A model generated the notes under the pieces. That model was not told the DNA's origin. It searched no databases and was given only the letters and a program-made list of their open reading frames with translations. The translations under genes and the position numbers were made by a program. 64,000 bases of DNA, from contig NZ_JPOC01000003.1 in NCBI RefSeq assembly GCF_000738775.1, forward strand, positions 62,001 to 126,000. Direction: 5' to 3'. Below, one piece after another: positions 46,926 to 55,061 of this stretch. This DNA comes from Prescottella defluvii (GTDB lineage: Bacteria > Actinomycetota > Actinomycetes > Mycobacteriales > Mycobacteriaceae). Positions within the stretch are counted from its first letter, which is position 1. Each line of letters begins with the position of its first letter.

Positions 46926-47603
46926 TCAGGCGGTCAACACGCCCTCGAGCGCGGAGTAGAACATGCCCAGGCCGTCGTCGCTGGGGCCGGTGAGGGCCTC
47001 GGTGGCGTGCTCGGGGTGCGGCATGAGGCCGACGACGCGACCGTTGGCCGACGCGATGCCGGCGATGCCGCGCTGCGAACCGTTGGGGTTGTCACCGGCG
47101 TAGCGGAACACCACGCGGCCCTCACCCTCGAGTTCGTCGAGCACCTGCTCGGACGCCTGGTAGCGGCCCTCGCCCGACTTGAGGGGCACGAGGATCTCGG
47201 CGCCCACCTCGTAGCGGGACGACCACGCCGTCGAGTTGGACTCGACCTTGAGCCACTGGTCGCGGCACACGAAGTGCAGACCGGCGTTGCGGGTCAGTGC
47301 GCCCGGCAGTAGGCCGGCCTCGCACAGGACCTGGAAGCCGTTGCAGATGCCGAGGACCGGCATGCCGCCGCCGGCGGCCTTGACGACCTCGCCCATGACG
47401 GGCGCGAAGCGGGCGATGGCACCGCAGCGCAGGTAGTCGCCGTAGGAGAAGCCACCGGGAACGATGACCGCGTCCACGCCCTTGAGGTCGGCGTCGCCGT
47501 GCCACAGGCTGACGGCTTCACCACCGGCGAGGCGGACGGCGCGGGCGGCGTCGACGTCGTCGAGCGTGCCCGGGAAGGTGATGACTCCGATGCGCGCGCT
47601 CAC
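46926..47603 (-). CDS. purQ: Phosphoribosylformylglycinamidine synthase subunit PurQ
   Basis: A 225-residue class I glutamine amidotransferase that supplies ammonia to PurL. The nucleophile Cys is in [10 protein letters not shown], and His-x-Glu in [12 protein letters not shown] 47603 overlaps the purS stop (GTGA), as is usual for purSQ. Confidence 0.96.
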   Translation of the reverse strand: MSARIGVITFPGTLDDVDAARAVRLAGGEAVSLWHGDADLKGVDAVIVPGGFSYGDYLRCGAIARFAPVMGEVVKAAGGGMPVLGICNGFQVLCEAGLLPGALTRNAGLHFVCRDQWLKVESNSTAWSSRYEVGAEILVPLKSGEGRYQASEQVLDELEGEGRVVFRYAGDNPNGSQRGIAGIASANGRVVGLMPHPEHATEALTGPSDDGLGMFYSALEGVLTA

Positions 47604-47836
47604 TGGACTCGCGTGACCTTCCAGTCCTCGATCACCGTGTTCGCCAGCAGCGACTCGGCGATGGTGGCGAGCTCGTCGTCGCTGACGGTGTCGTCGACCT
47701 CGATCTCGAATCGCTTACCCTGACGGACATCCGACACACCGGCATGACCGAGTCGGGACAGCGCCCCGACAATGGCCTGTCCCTGCGGGTCGAGAATCTC
47801 GGCCTTGGGCATGACATCGACAACGACACGGGCCAC
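47600..47836 (-). CDS. purS: Phosphoribosylformylglycinamidine synthase subunit PurS
   Basis: A 78-residue small subunit joining PurL and PurQ. It closely matches mycobacterial PurS ([34 protein letters not shown]). GTG 47836 has GAGGAG upstream; a longer frame lacks such a site. Confidence 0.94.
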   Translation of the reverse strand: MARVVVDVMPKAEILDPQGQAIVGALSRLGHAGVSDVRQGKRFEIEVDDTVSDDELATIAESLLANTVIEDWKVTRVQ

Positions 47837-47965
47837 GTGCTGCTCCTCGCTATGGCTGGTTTCTGCCCGGGATCGCACCGGGCACCCAGGAGTTTACCGG
47901 GCAGCCCGGGGCACTCCCGCATCGAGTGAAGGTCCGACGCCACCCCGCACGCGAGTGTGATCCCG

Positions 47966-47971
47966 CATACT
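47966..47971 (+). promoter_or_regulatory. -10 element of the MBL-fold gene
   Basis: CATACT ends six bases before ATG 47978, indicating a leaderless transcript. It is divergent from purS. Confidence 0.45.
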
Positions 47972-47977
47972 CGTCTC

Positions 47978-48625
47978 ATGCGACTGACGCACTTCGGCCA
48001 TTCCTGTGTCCTGGTGGAGCTCGACGGCGCGAAGATCCTGTTCGATCCGGGCAATTTCTCGCATGGATTCGAAGGGATCACGGGCCTCGACGCGATCCTG
48101 ATCACGCATCAGCATCCCGATCACGCCGACCCGGCTCGGCTGCCCGCACTGGTCGCCGCGAATCCCGGCGCGGGTCTGTACGCCGACCCGCAGACGACGG
48201 CCCTACTGGGCGAGACGTGGACCGCGGTGTACCCCGGCGACGTGTTCGACGTCGGCGAGGTTCAGGTCACCGGCACCGGCGGAACGCACGCGGTGATCCA
48301 TCCGGAGATCCCGCTGATCGACAACACCGCGTACCTGCTCGGCGATGCCGAGAACCCGGCCAAGCTGATGCATCCGGGCGACTCACTGTTCGTTCCCGAA
48401 CAGAAGGTCGACGTCCTCGCGGTGCCGGCGGCGGCCCCGTGGCTCAAGATCTCCGAGTCGGTCGACTACCTGCGCGCGGTGCACCCGCGGGTCGCGGTCC
48501 CGATCCATCAGGGTGTGGTCGCGAAGGAGGCCCGGGGCATCTACTACGGACGGCTCACCGAGATGGGTCCGGGCGGAACCGAGTTCCGGGTGCTGCCCGA
48601 GGAGTCGAGCGTCGAAGTGTCCTGA
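47978..48625 (+). CDS. Metallo-beta-lactamase-fold hydrolase
   Basis: A 215-residue protein of the UlaG-like MBL class. The zinc motif HQHPDH (His44, His46, Asp48, His49) and further His/Asp are present (GGTHAVIHP; IHQGVV). It corresponds to Rv0786c next to purS in M. tuberculosis. Substrate unknown. No Shine-Dalgarno is seen; leaderless expression is likely. Confidence 0.85.
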   Translation: MRLTHFGHSCVLVELDGAKILFDPGNFSHGFEGITGLDAILITHQHPDHADPARLPALVAANPGAGLYADPQTTALLGETWTAVYPGDVFDVGEVQVTGTGGTHAVIHPEIPLIDNTAYLLGDAENPAKLMHPGDSLFVPEQKVDVLAVPAAAPWLKISESVDYLRAVHPRVAVPIHQGVVAKEARGIYYGRLTEMGPGGTEFRVLPEESSVEVS

Positions 48626-48823
48626 CCGGTCGGTCCGCCCGGTGTGAAACCGGGGTGAATCTCGTACCGGATATCGCCGATCGGGACACCCCGGGCATTT
48701 TCCGTAGGTACTGTGCTGCACGAATGCCGCCCTCCATGGGATGTTCGGCATCTCGTGGACACTCGGCTGTGCGCACTCATCGGTGATGCACGGCGAATTC
48801 GCTTCTCAGGGGAGGACATTCGT

Positions 48824-49867
48824 ATGGGGAATTCGACGCTCGGTTGCGCCCGCGTGCTGGCAGCCGTGGCGGTTGCATCCGCATCACTGCTCGCGGTGCC
48901 GGCGACGGCATCCGCAGGTGGCGACACGTCAGCCCCGAACGCCGCCGCATCGAAGACCTCGGGTGCCTACCTGGTGAGCTCGACGAAGTCCTCCGACCGC
49001 AAGGTCACCATCTCGGTGTACTCGCCGGCGATGGGGCGCAACATCCCGCTCGAGGTGATCCTTCCCGCCGACCGGAGCGCGCCGCGGCCCACGCTGTACC
49101 TCCTCAACGGTGCCGGCGGCGGCGAGGACCGCGCCACGTGGCAGCGTCAGACCGACGTCCTGGACCTCTTCGACGACGAGAACGTCAACGTCGTCACCCC
49201 GCTCGAGGGCGCGTTCAGCTACTACACCGACTGGGAGAAGGACGACCCGAAGCTCGGCCGCCAGAAGTGGCAGACGTTCATGCTCGAGGAACTCCCGCCC
49301 GTCGTCGATGCCGAGTTCGGCACCAACAAGGTGCAGTCGATCGCGGCGATCTCCATGACCGGGACGACGGTGCTCAACTACGCGATCGCCAAGCCCGGCT
49401 TCTACAAGAGCGTCGGCTCGTTCAGCGGTTGCGCCGAGACCAGCACGTGGGCCGGCCAGAACGCGATCCAGATGGTGACCGGGGTCCGCGGCGGCGCCGA
49501 CATCACCAACATGTGGGGTCCCCTCGACGGTCCGGGCTGGGTGGCGAACGATCCCGTCGTCAACGCCGAAGGTCTGCGCGGAACCGAGCTCTACATCACC
49601 ACCGGCTCCGGGCTGCCGGGGCATCACGAGACGTTGGACGGCCCCGGCATCAAGGGGCGACCGGTCGCTCTGGCCAACCAGGCCATCGTCGGCGGTGCGA
49701 TCGAAGCGGCCACCAACTACTGCACCCGCAACCTCGCGAACCGTCTCGCCCAGTTGAACATCCCGGCCACGTTCGAGTTCAAGCCCGGCGGCACCCATTC
49801 GTGGGGTTACTGGCAGGACGACCTGCACACCTACTGGCCCGCGATCGCCCGCTCGATGGGCGTCTGA
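48824..49867 (+). CDS. Secreted mycolyltransferase-like esterase (antigen 85/Cmt-related)
   Basis: A 347-residue exported protein with a signal peptide cleaved near ATASA-GG (about residue 31). Esterase-fold domain: YLLNGAGGGEDRATW corresponds to the oxyanion region, the nucleophile Ser177 lies in AISMTGTTVL, and the terminal GGTHSWGYW carries His325, the layout of Ag85 and corynebacterial mycolyltransferases, which load mycolates onto trehalose and arabinogalactan. The elbow is SMTG rather than the usual SMAG/SMSG, so a different acyl substrate is possible. Strong GGAGG before ATG 48824. It is convergent with the DUF2334 gene. Confidence 0.85.
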   Translation: MGNSTLGCARVLAAVAVASASLLAVPATASAGGDTSAPNAAASKTSGAYLVSSTKSSDRKVTISVYSPAMGRNIPLEVILPADRSAPRPTLYLLNGAGGGEDRATWQRQTDVLDLFDDENVNVVTPLEGAFSYYTDWEKDDPKLGRQKWQTFMLEELPPVVDAEFGTNKVQSIAAISMTGTTVLNYAIAKPGFYKSVGSFSGCAETSTWAGQNAIQMVTGVRGGADITNMWGPLDGPGWVANDPVVNAEGLRGTELYITTGSGLPGHHETLDGPGIKGRPVALANQAIVGGAIEAATNYCTRNLANRLAQLNIPATFEFKPGGTHSWGYWQDDLHTYWPAIARSMGV

Positions 49868-49871
49868 CGCC

Positions 49872-50576
49872 TCACGCCACGTCGCGCACACCCGCGGCCA
49901 GCGGCCAGCGGTAGACGTCCGGCCGGGCGCCGTGATGCAACGACAGGTCGACGGCGTCCAGCACGGCCTGCCGGGGTCCGGCCTTGCCCAACTGTTTCGC
50001 GGAGATCGCCAGCCGGACCAGTCGGCCGCGCCGGGCGCCTCGGGACGCGCCGAGCACCATGGCGCGGCACCGCCACGGTTCGGCGCGGAAGCCGTCACCG
50101 AGGCCGATCACGTGGCTGCGCACGCTCGTCCCGTCGGCGAGGTCGCGGACCGCGCTCATCCCGGCGAGCAACCGGAAACCGTTGGTCGGGAGGACGGCGA
50201 CCGCGCCGGGCGAGGCCACCCAGCGCGGCGCCGCGAACAGCCGGGTCCGCAGCCCCACCTCCTCGAGCACCCGATCGGCGGCCAGTAGCCGCAGTCGCGC
50301 CTCGTGTTCGGGCAGCAGTGCGAACTCGGCCCGCCGACGTTTGGTGGCGGCCTGGTCGTAGCCGTGCAGGACGATCGCGTCACCGCGGTCGCGCCGGCCG
50401 CGGAGCCAGTCCTGCGTGACAGGGTCCGAGACCAGTCGGTATTTGTCCTTGAGTCGCGGCGCGACCAGCAGCGACAGTGGAACCGATCGACGGTCCATCT
50501 CGGCCGCGAAGTCCGCGACGGTCTGCACCGTCTCGTCCCTGATCCCCGACACCGACACGATCACCTGTCCGGTCAT
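49872..50576 (-). CDS. DUF2334 polysaccharide-deacetylase-like protein
   Basis: A 234-residue protein of DUF2334 family with the deacetylase-like segments VSVSGIRDETVQTV, LVAPRLKDKYRLVSD, and AIVLHGYD. Related proteins occur in mycobacteria without known function. It may act on envelope glycans, but no catalytic role is proven. The stop is four bases from the convergent esterase stop. Confidence 0.78.
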   Translation of the reverse strand: MTGQVIVSVSGIRDETVQTVADFAAEMDRRSVPLSLLVAPRLKDKYRLVSDPVTQDWLRGRRDRGDAIVLHGYDQAATKRRRAEFALLPEHEARLRLLAADRVLEEVGLRTRLFAAPRWVASPGAVAVLPTNGFRLLAGMSAVRDLADGTSVRSHVIGLGDGFRAEPWRCRAMVLGASRGARRGRLVRLAISAKQLGKAGPRQAVLDAVDLSLHHGARPDVYRWPLAAGVRDVA

Positions 50577-50625
50577 GGCTCCGAGCGTGACAGCCGAAGG
50601 TGAACAGGCGCTTACGCGCCGCTGT

Positions 50626-51120
50626 CTAGCGGGGCAGCACGGCCTCGATCGCCGCGATCACCTCGGGGGCGTCGGGTTCGGTGCGGGGACGGAACCGCCC
50701 CGCGACGGTGCCGTCGGGGGCGATCAGGAACTTCTCGAAGTTCCACTGGATGTCGCCGGCCGCGCCGTCGGCGTCCGCGGTCTCGGTGAGTTCGGCGTAC
50801 AGCGGGTGCCGGTTCTCGCCGTTGACCTCGATCTTCTCCGTCAGCGGGAAGGTGACGCCGTAGGTGGTGGAGCAGAAGGTCTGGATCTCCTCGGGCGTGC
50901 CCGGTTCCTGGCCCATGAACTGGTTGCACGGCACGCCGATCACGGAGAGGCCGCGCTCGGCGTACTCCGTCGCCAGCTTTTCGAGGGCCGTGTACTGCGG
51001 GGTCAGACCACACTTGGAGGCGACGTTCACCACGAGGACGGCGCGGCCGCCGTACTCGCCGAGGCTGGTCGGCACGCCGCCGAGGGTGTTGATCGTGATG
51101 TTCTGCAGGGGGCTCGTCAT
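50626..51120 (-). CDS. Glutathione-peroxidase-fold thiol peroxidase
   Basis: A 164-residue Cys-type GPx. Peroxidatic Cys37 (NVASKCGLTPQY), Gln in NQFMGQEPGT, and Trp-Asn in WNFEKFLI make the classic tetrad. Mycothiol-using bacteria lack glutathione, so thioredoxin or mycothiol/mycoredoxin reduction is inferred. ATG 51120 is the start of the conserved N-terminus; a longer frame begins upstream. Confidence 0.92.
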   Translation of the reverse strand: MTSPLQNITINTLGGVPTSLGEYGGRAVLVVNVASKCGLTPQYTALEKLATEYAERGLSVIGVPCNQFMGQEPGTPEEIQTFCSTTYGVTFPLTEKIEVNGENRHPLYAELTETADADGAAGDIQWNFEKFLIAPDGTVAGRFRPRTEPDAPEVIAAIEAVLPR

Positions 51121-51160
51121 GCGCCCCAACCTAGCGAAACCGTCGGACTCGTGCCGGGAT

Positions 51161-52576
51161 TCAGGCGCGGGCCATCTCCCGTGCGACCGGGTCGGGGGCG
51201 GGGGCCGCCGACTGCTCGCCGTGACCGTCGTCGTCCATGCTGTCCTCGTCGAACGGCAGTTCGCCCGACAGCACGGCGTGGACGCGTTCGGTGTCGACGG
51301 ACTTGGTCCAGGTGCCGACCAGCAGTGTCGCGACGGCGTTGCCGGAGAAGTTGGTGACCGCTCGTGCCTCGGACATGAACCGGTCGATGCCGACGATCAG
51401 GCCGACGCCGTCGAGCAGTTCGGGGCGGTGGCTCTGCAGACCACCGGCGAGGGTCGCCAGTCCGGCACCGGTCACGCCGGCGGCGCCCTTCGAGGCGATG
51501 ATCATGAAGACCAGCAGTGAGAGCTGTTCGGTCAGTGCCAGCGGCTGCCCCATCGCGTCGGCGATGAAGATCGATGCCATCGTCAGATAGATCGCGGTGC
51601 CGTCGAGGTTGAACGAGTAGCCGGTGGGCACGACGACGCCGACGGTGGTGCGGTCGACTCCCACGTGCTCCATCTTCGCGATAAGCCGCGGCAGGGCGGA
51701 TTCCGACGACGACGTCGCGAAGATCAGCAGGTACTCCCGTGCGAGGTAGCGCACGAGCTTGAAGATGGAGACCCCGGCGACGGCGCGCAGGATGCTGCCG
51801 AGCACGCCGAAGACGAAGATCAGGCACGTCAGGTAGAAGCCGAGCATGAGCGCGCCGAGCTGGACAACGGCGCCCAGACCGGTCTGCCCCACGACGTTCG
51901 CGATCGCGCCGAATGCACCGATCGGCGCGAGCCACAGGATCATCGACAGGATCTTGAACACCAGCTTCTGCGCGTACCCGATGCCGCGCAGCACCGGCTC
52001 GCCCTGCTTGCCCATCGCCTGCAGGCCGAATCCGACGAGCAGCGCGACGAACAGGGTCTGCAGCACGCTGCCCTCGGTCAGTGCCGACAGCAGCGACGTC
52101 GGGATGATCGACGCGATGAAGTCCATGGTGCCGCCCGCGGCGTGGGCCTGTTCGGCGAGCGCCGCGCCACTGCTCGCGCTGTCTGCGGTGATGTCGAGGC
52201 CGGTGCCAGGGTTGAGCAGGTTGCCGACGACCAGTCCGATGCCGAGCGCGACGGTGGACATGCCGATGAAGTAGGCGAGGGCGAGCCCGCCGACCTTGCC
52301 GACGCTCGCCGCGGCGCGGACCGATCCGATGCCGAGGACGATGGTGCAGAAAATGACGGGGCTGATCATCATCTTGATCAGGTCCACGAACATAGTGCCG
52401 AGCACACCGAACGACCGACCGACGTCCGGCACGAGCCATCCGACCAGGATGCCGGCGATCACGGCGACGACGACGCCGACGTACAGCCAGTGGGTGCGGT
52501 CGCGCGTCGTCTGCTTGTCGGCCGGTCGCGGCGTCAGTTGCGCGGCGCCTGGTTTCCCTGTTGCACTCGTGCTCAT
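51161..52576 (-). CDS. dctA: C4-dicarboxylate:cation symporter DctA
   Basis: A 471-residue secondary transporter of the DAACS family with eight helices and two re-entrant loops. Substrate and ion motifs include ATSSSESALPRLI, VPTGYSFNLDGTAIY and NFSGNAVATLLVG. It imports succinate, malate and fumarate. A charged tail of about 40 residues follows. GAGGACACC upstream of ATG 52576 supports the start. It is divergent from the sensor kinase gene, as expected for a regulator-target pair. Confidence 0.93.
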   Translation of the reverse strand: MSTSATGKPGAAQLTPRPADKQTTRDRTHWLYVGVVVAVIAGILVGWLVPDVGRSFGVLGTMFVDLIKMMISPVIFCTIVLGIGSVRAAASVGKVGGLALAYFIGMSTVALGIGLVVGNLLNPGTGLDITADSASSGAALAEQAHAAGGTMDFIASIIPTSLLSALTEGSVLQTLFVALLVGFGLQAMGKQGEPVLRGIGYAQKLVFKILSMILWLAPIGAFGAIANVVGQTGLGAVVQLGALMLGFYLTCLIFVFGVLGSILRAVAGVSIFKLVRYLAREYLLIFATSSSESALPRLIAKMEHVGVDRTTVGVVVPTGYSFNLDGTAIYLTMASIFIADAMGQPLALTEQLSLLVFMIIASKGAAGVTGAGLATLAGGLQSHRPELLDGVGLIVGIDRFMSEARAVTNFSGNAVATLLVGTWTKSVDTERVHAVLSGELPFDEDSMDDDGHGEQSAAPAPDPVAREMARA

Positions 52577-52724
52577 GAGGTGTCCTCTTGCTCGGATGGT
52601 TTCTCGACGAGCCGGGGCGAATGATCTTCGAGTGATCGCGGTCACGCCGGGCTCGTCAGAGAATGCTGGTCGCGATCGGGGCGCCGGTGAAGTTTGTGTT
52701 CATTAGTTTCATGAGAGGACGGAC

Positions 52725-54353
52725 GTGTCCGGGGCCGTGTCCCGCAAGCCGATGAGCGTCGCGCGGCGGCTGCTGATCCTGCAGCTCGTCGTGTTGGCGG
52801 TGGTCGTCGGCGCGCTCTCGGCGCTCGCGATCCTGGACCAGCGAGCCGATTCGGACGATGCGGCGCGCCGGGAGGTGACGGGCATCGCGGAGACCGTCGC
52901 GTTGTCCTCTTCGACGATCGATGCACTGCACAGTCCCGACCCGAGCGCACTGTTGCAGCCGGGGATCGAACGGATCCGCGACGCCACCGACACCGATTTC
53001 ATCGTCGTGATGGCACCGGACAGCACCCGCTACACGCATCCCGACCCGACACTGATCGGGCAGAGGTTCGCCGGTCACACCGAGCGGGCCCTCGCGGGCG
53101 AGACGTTCACGGAGACGTACACCGGTTCGTTGGGGCCGTCGATTCGGGCCGTCGCGCCGGTGCGCGATGGTGATGACGTGATCGGGCTGGTCTCGGTGGG
53201 CGTCACCCGCGACCGGATCGGGGAGGAGTTCGTGCGGGGCCTGCCGTCGCTGCTGGGGATCGTCGCGATCGCCGTCGGACTCGCCGCGCTCGGCGCGACG
53301 TTGGTGAGCAACCGGCTCCGGCGTCAGACGTTGGGGCTCGATCCCGACCAGTTGCGCCGACTGTACGAGCATCACGAGGCGGTGCTCCGTTCGATCGGCG
53401 AGGGCCTGATCGTGTTCGGGCGGGACCGTGACGGGAAGACCCGGGTGGACGTCGTCAACGACGAGGCCCGCCGACTGCTGTGGCTGCCGGACGGGCCGAT
53501 CACGCTCGACCAGTTGCCGGAGACGCTGCGGCGGATCGGCCCGGACGCCGACGAGGAGCAGGACGAGGTGCATGTGACGGCCGACCGTGTCCTGGTCGTG
53601 GGCCGGGCACCGGTGCTGTGGGAGGGCCGACGGATCGGCACGGTCGTGACGCTGCGCGACCACACCGAACTGCAGAGCGCACTCGGCGAACTCGACTCCG
53701 CGCGCAGCGTCGCCGAGTCGCTGCGCATGCAGGCCCACGAGTACGCCAACCGGTTGCACACGATCGTGACGATGGTGGAACTGGGCCACCACGACGAGGC
53801 TGTCGCCTTCACCACCGCCGAGTTGGCGACGTCGCAGCAGTTGATCGACCGGCTCATCGCGGCGGTGCACGAACCGGCGCTGGCAGCACTGCTGCTGGGC
53901 AAGGTCAACGAGGCGGCTCAGCACGGGGTGGAACTGACCGTCACCGAGGAGACGGCACTGGGTCCGCTGACCACGCTGACGCCGCTGGAACTGGTGACGG
54001 TGGTGGGCAACCTCCTCGACAATGCGATCGACGCCGCCCGATCCACCGAGACGTCCGACGGTGCCCCGTGGGTGGAAGTGACCGTAGCGACGGCGGATTC
54101 GATGCTGGTGATCCGCGTCGCGGACAGCGGCCCGGGCCTGGATCCCGACGCGCTGTCGCGGGCCCTGACGCGGGGGTACTCGACCAAGCAGGTCGACGGC
54201 CGGCCGGCGATGCAGCGCGGTCTGGGGTTGGCGCTCGTGGCGCAGGTCGTGGCCCGGCACGGCGGACGGCTGCGCACCGAGCCGTCGCTGGCCGGCATGC
54301 TGGTGGTCGAGATCCCGCTGCAGGGGCCCGCGGCCGACGGTGGTGCGCGATGA
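52725..54353 (+). CDS. Sensor histidine kinase, CitA/DcuS/DctB type
   Basis: A 542-residue kinase. Two membrane helices (about 14-37 and 174-195) enclose an extracellular PAS-like (PDC) sensor, then a cytoplasmic PAS (about 215-315), and a HisKA-type dimerisation region with HEYANRLH, phosphorylated His338, typical of the citrate/C4-dicarboxylate sensor group. HATPase N box NLLDNAIDA and DSGPG lie near 425-470. It likely senses C4-dicarboxylates and controls divergent dctA. GTG 52725 follows AGGACGGA. ATGA overlap with its partner. Confidence 0.92.
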   Translation: MSGAVSRKPMSVARRLLILQLVVLAVVVGALSALAILDQRADSDDAARREVTGIAETVALSSSTIDALHSPDPSALLQPGIERIRDATDTDFIVVMAPDSTRYTHPDPTLIGQRFAGHTERALAGETFTETYTGSLGPSIRAVAPVRDGDDVIGLVSVGVTRDRIGEEFVRGLPSLLGIVAIAVGLAALGATLVSNRLRRQTLGLDPDQLRRLYEHHEAVLRSIGEGLIVFGRDRDGKTRVDVVNDEARRLLWLPDGPITLDQLPETLRRIGPDADEEQDEVHVTADRVLVVGRAPVLWEGRRIGTVVTLRDHTELQSALGELDSARSVAESLRMQAHEYANRLHTIVTMVELGHHDEAVAFTTAELATSQQLIDRLIAAVHEPALAALLLGKVNEAAQHGVELTVTEETALGPLTTLTPLELVTVVGNLLDNAIDAARSTETSDGAPWVEVTVATADSMLVIRVADSGPGLDPDALSRALTRGYSTKQVDGRPAMQRGLGLALVAQVVARHGGRLRTEPSLAGMLVVEIPLQGPAADGGAR

Positions 54354-55051
54354 TCCGGGTCCTGATCGTCGAGGACGAGCCGCTGATCGCGGAGGCCCAC
54401 CGCTCGTATGTCGAACGGATGGAAGGTTTCTCGGTCCACGGCGTCGTGCACACCGCGAACGCCGCGATGCGCGCTGTCCGGGAGGCAGCCGCGGGCGACG
54501 ACCCGATCGACCTGATCCTGCTCGACATCGGACTGCCCGACGCGAGCGGTCTCGATCTCGCCGGCGCGCTGGGCGGGCTGCGTCCGAGCCCGGACATCAT
54601 CGCCGTCACCTCCGCCCGGGATCTCGAGGTGGTGCGCACCGCGGTGGCCCGCGGTGTGGTGCTCTACCTGCTCAAGCCGTTCACGTTCGCCGCGCTGCGC
54701 GACAAACTCGAGCACTACCGGGAGTTCCGGGCGGCGCTGTCGCGGGGCGGCGCCGCCACCAGCCAACGCGACATCGACCGTGCGATGGCGGTGCTGCGTA
54801 CCGCGGACGAGCGGGCCACCACACCGAAAGGTGTTGCGCCGCAGACTGCGGACCTCATCGGGGAGTGCGTCCGCGGTGCCGCCCGGCCGATGACGGCAGC
54901 GGAGGTCGCCGCCGCTGTGGGGGTGTCGCGGGTGACGGCCTGGCGCTACCTCGAACGCCTCGCCGACGACGGCGTCGTCGCCCGGCAGACCGAGTACGGC
55001 CGGGCCGGGCGACCCCAGGTGCGTTACGACTGGGCGAGCACGTCTCGATGA
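54350..55051 (+). CDS. Response regulator of the CitB/DcuR type
   Basis: A 233-residue transcription factor. The receiver domain has phospho-acceptor Asp59 (LILLDIGLPD), acidic Asp9/Glu8, and Lys near 107 (LLKPF). The output domain is a helix-turn-helix (TAAEVAAAVGVSRVTAWRYL). It is the cognate partner of the upstream kinase and the likely activator of dctA. Confidence 0.92.
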   Translation: MIRVLIVEDEPLIAEAHRSYVERMEGFSVHGVVHTANAAMRAVREAAAGDDPIDLILLDIGLPDASGLDLAGALGGLRPSPDIIAVTSARDLEVVRTAVARGVVLYLLKPFTFAALRDKLEHYREFRAALSRGGAATSQRDIDRAMAVLRTADERATTPKGVAPQTADLIGECVRGAARPMTAAEVAAAVGVSRVTAWRYLERLADDGVVARQTEYGRAGRPQVRYDWASTSR

Positions 55052-55061
55052 CCCGCGGCGC

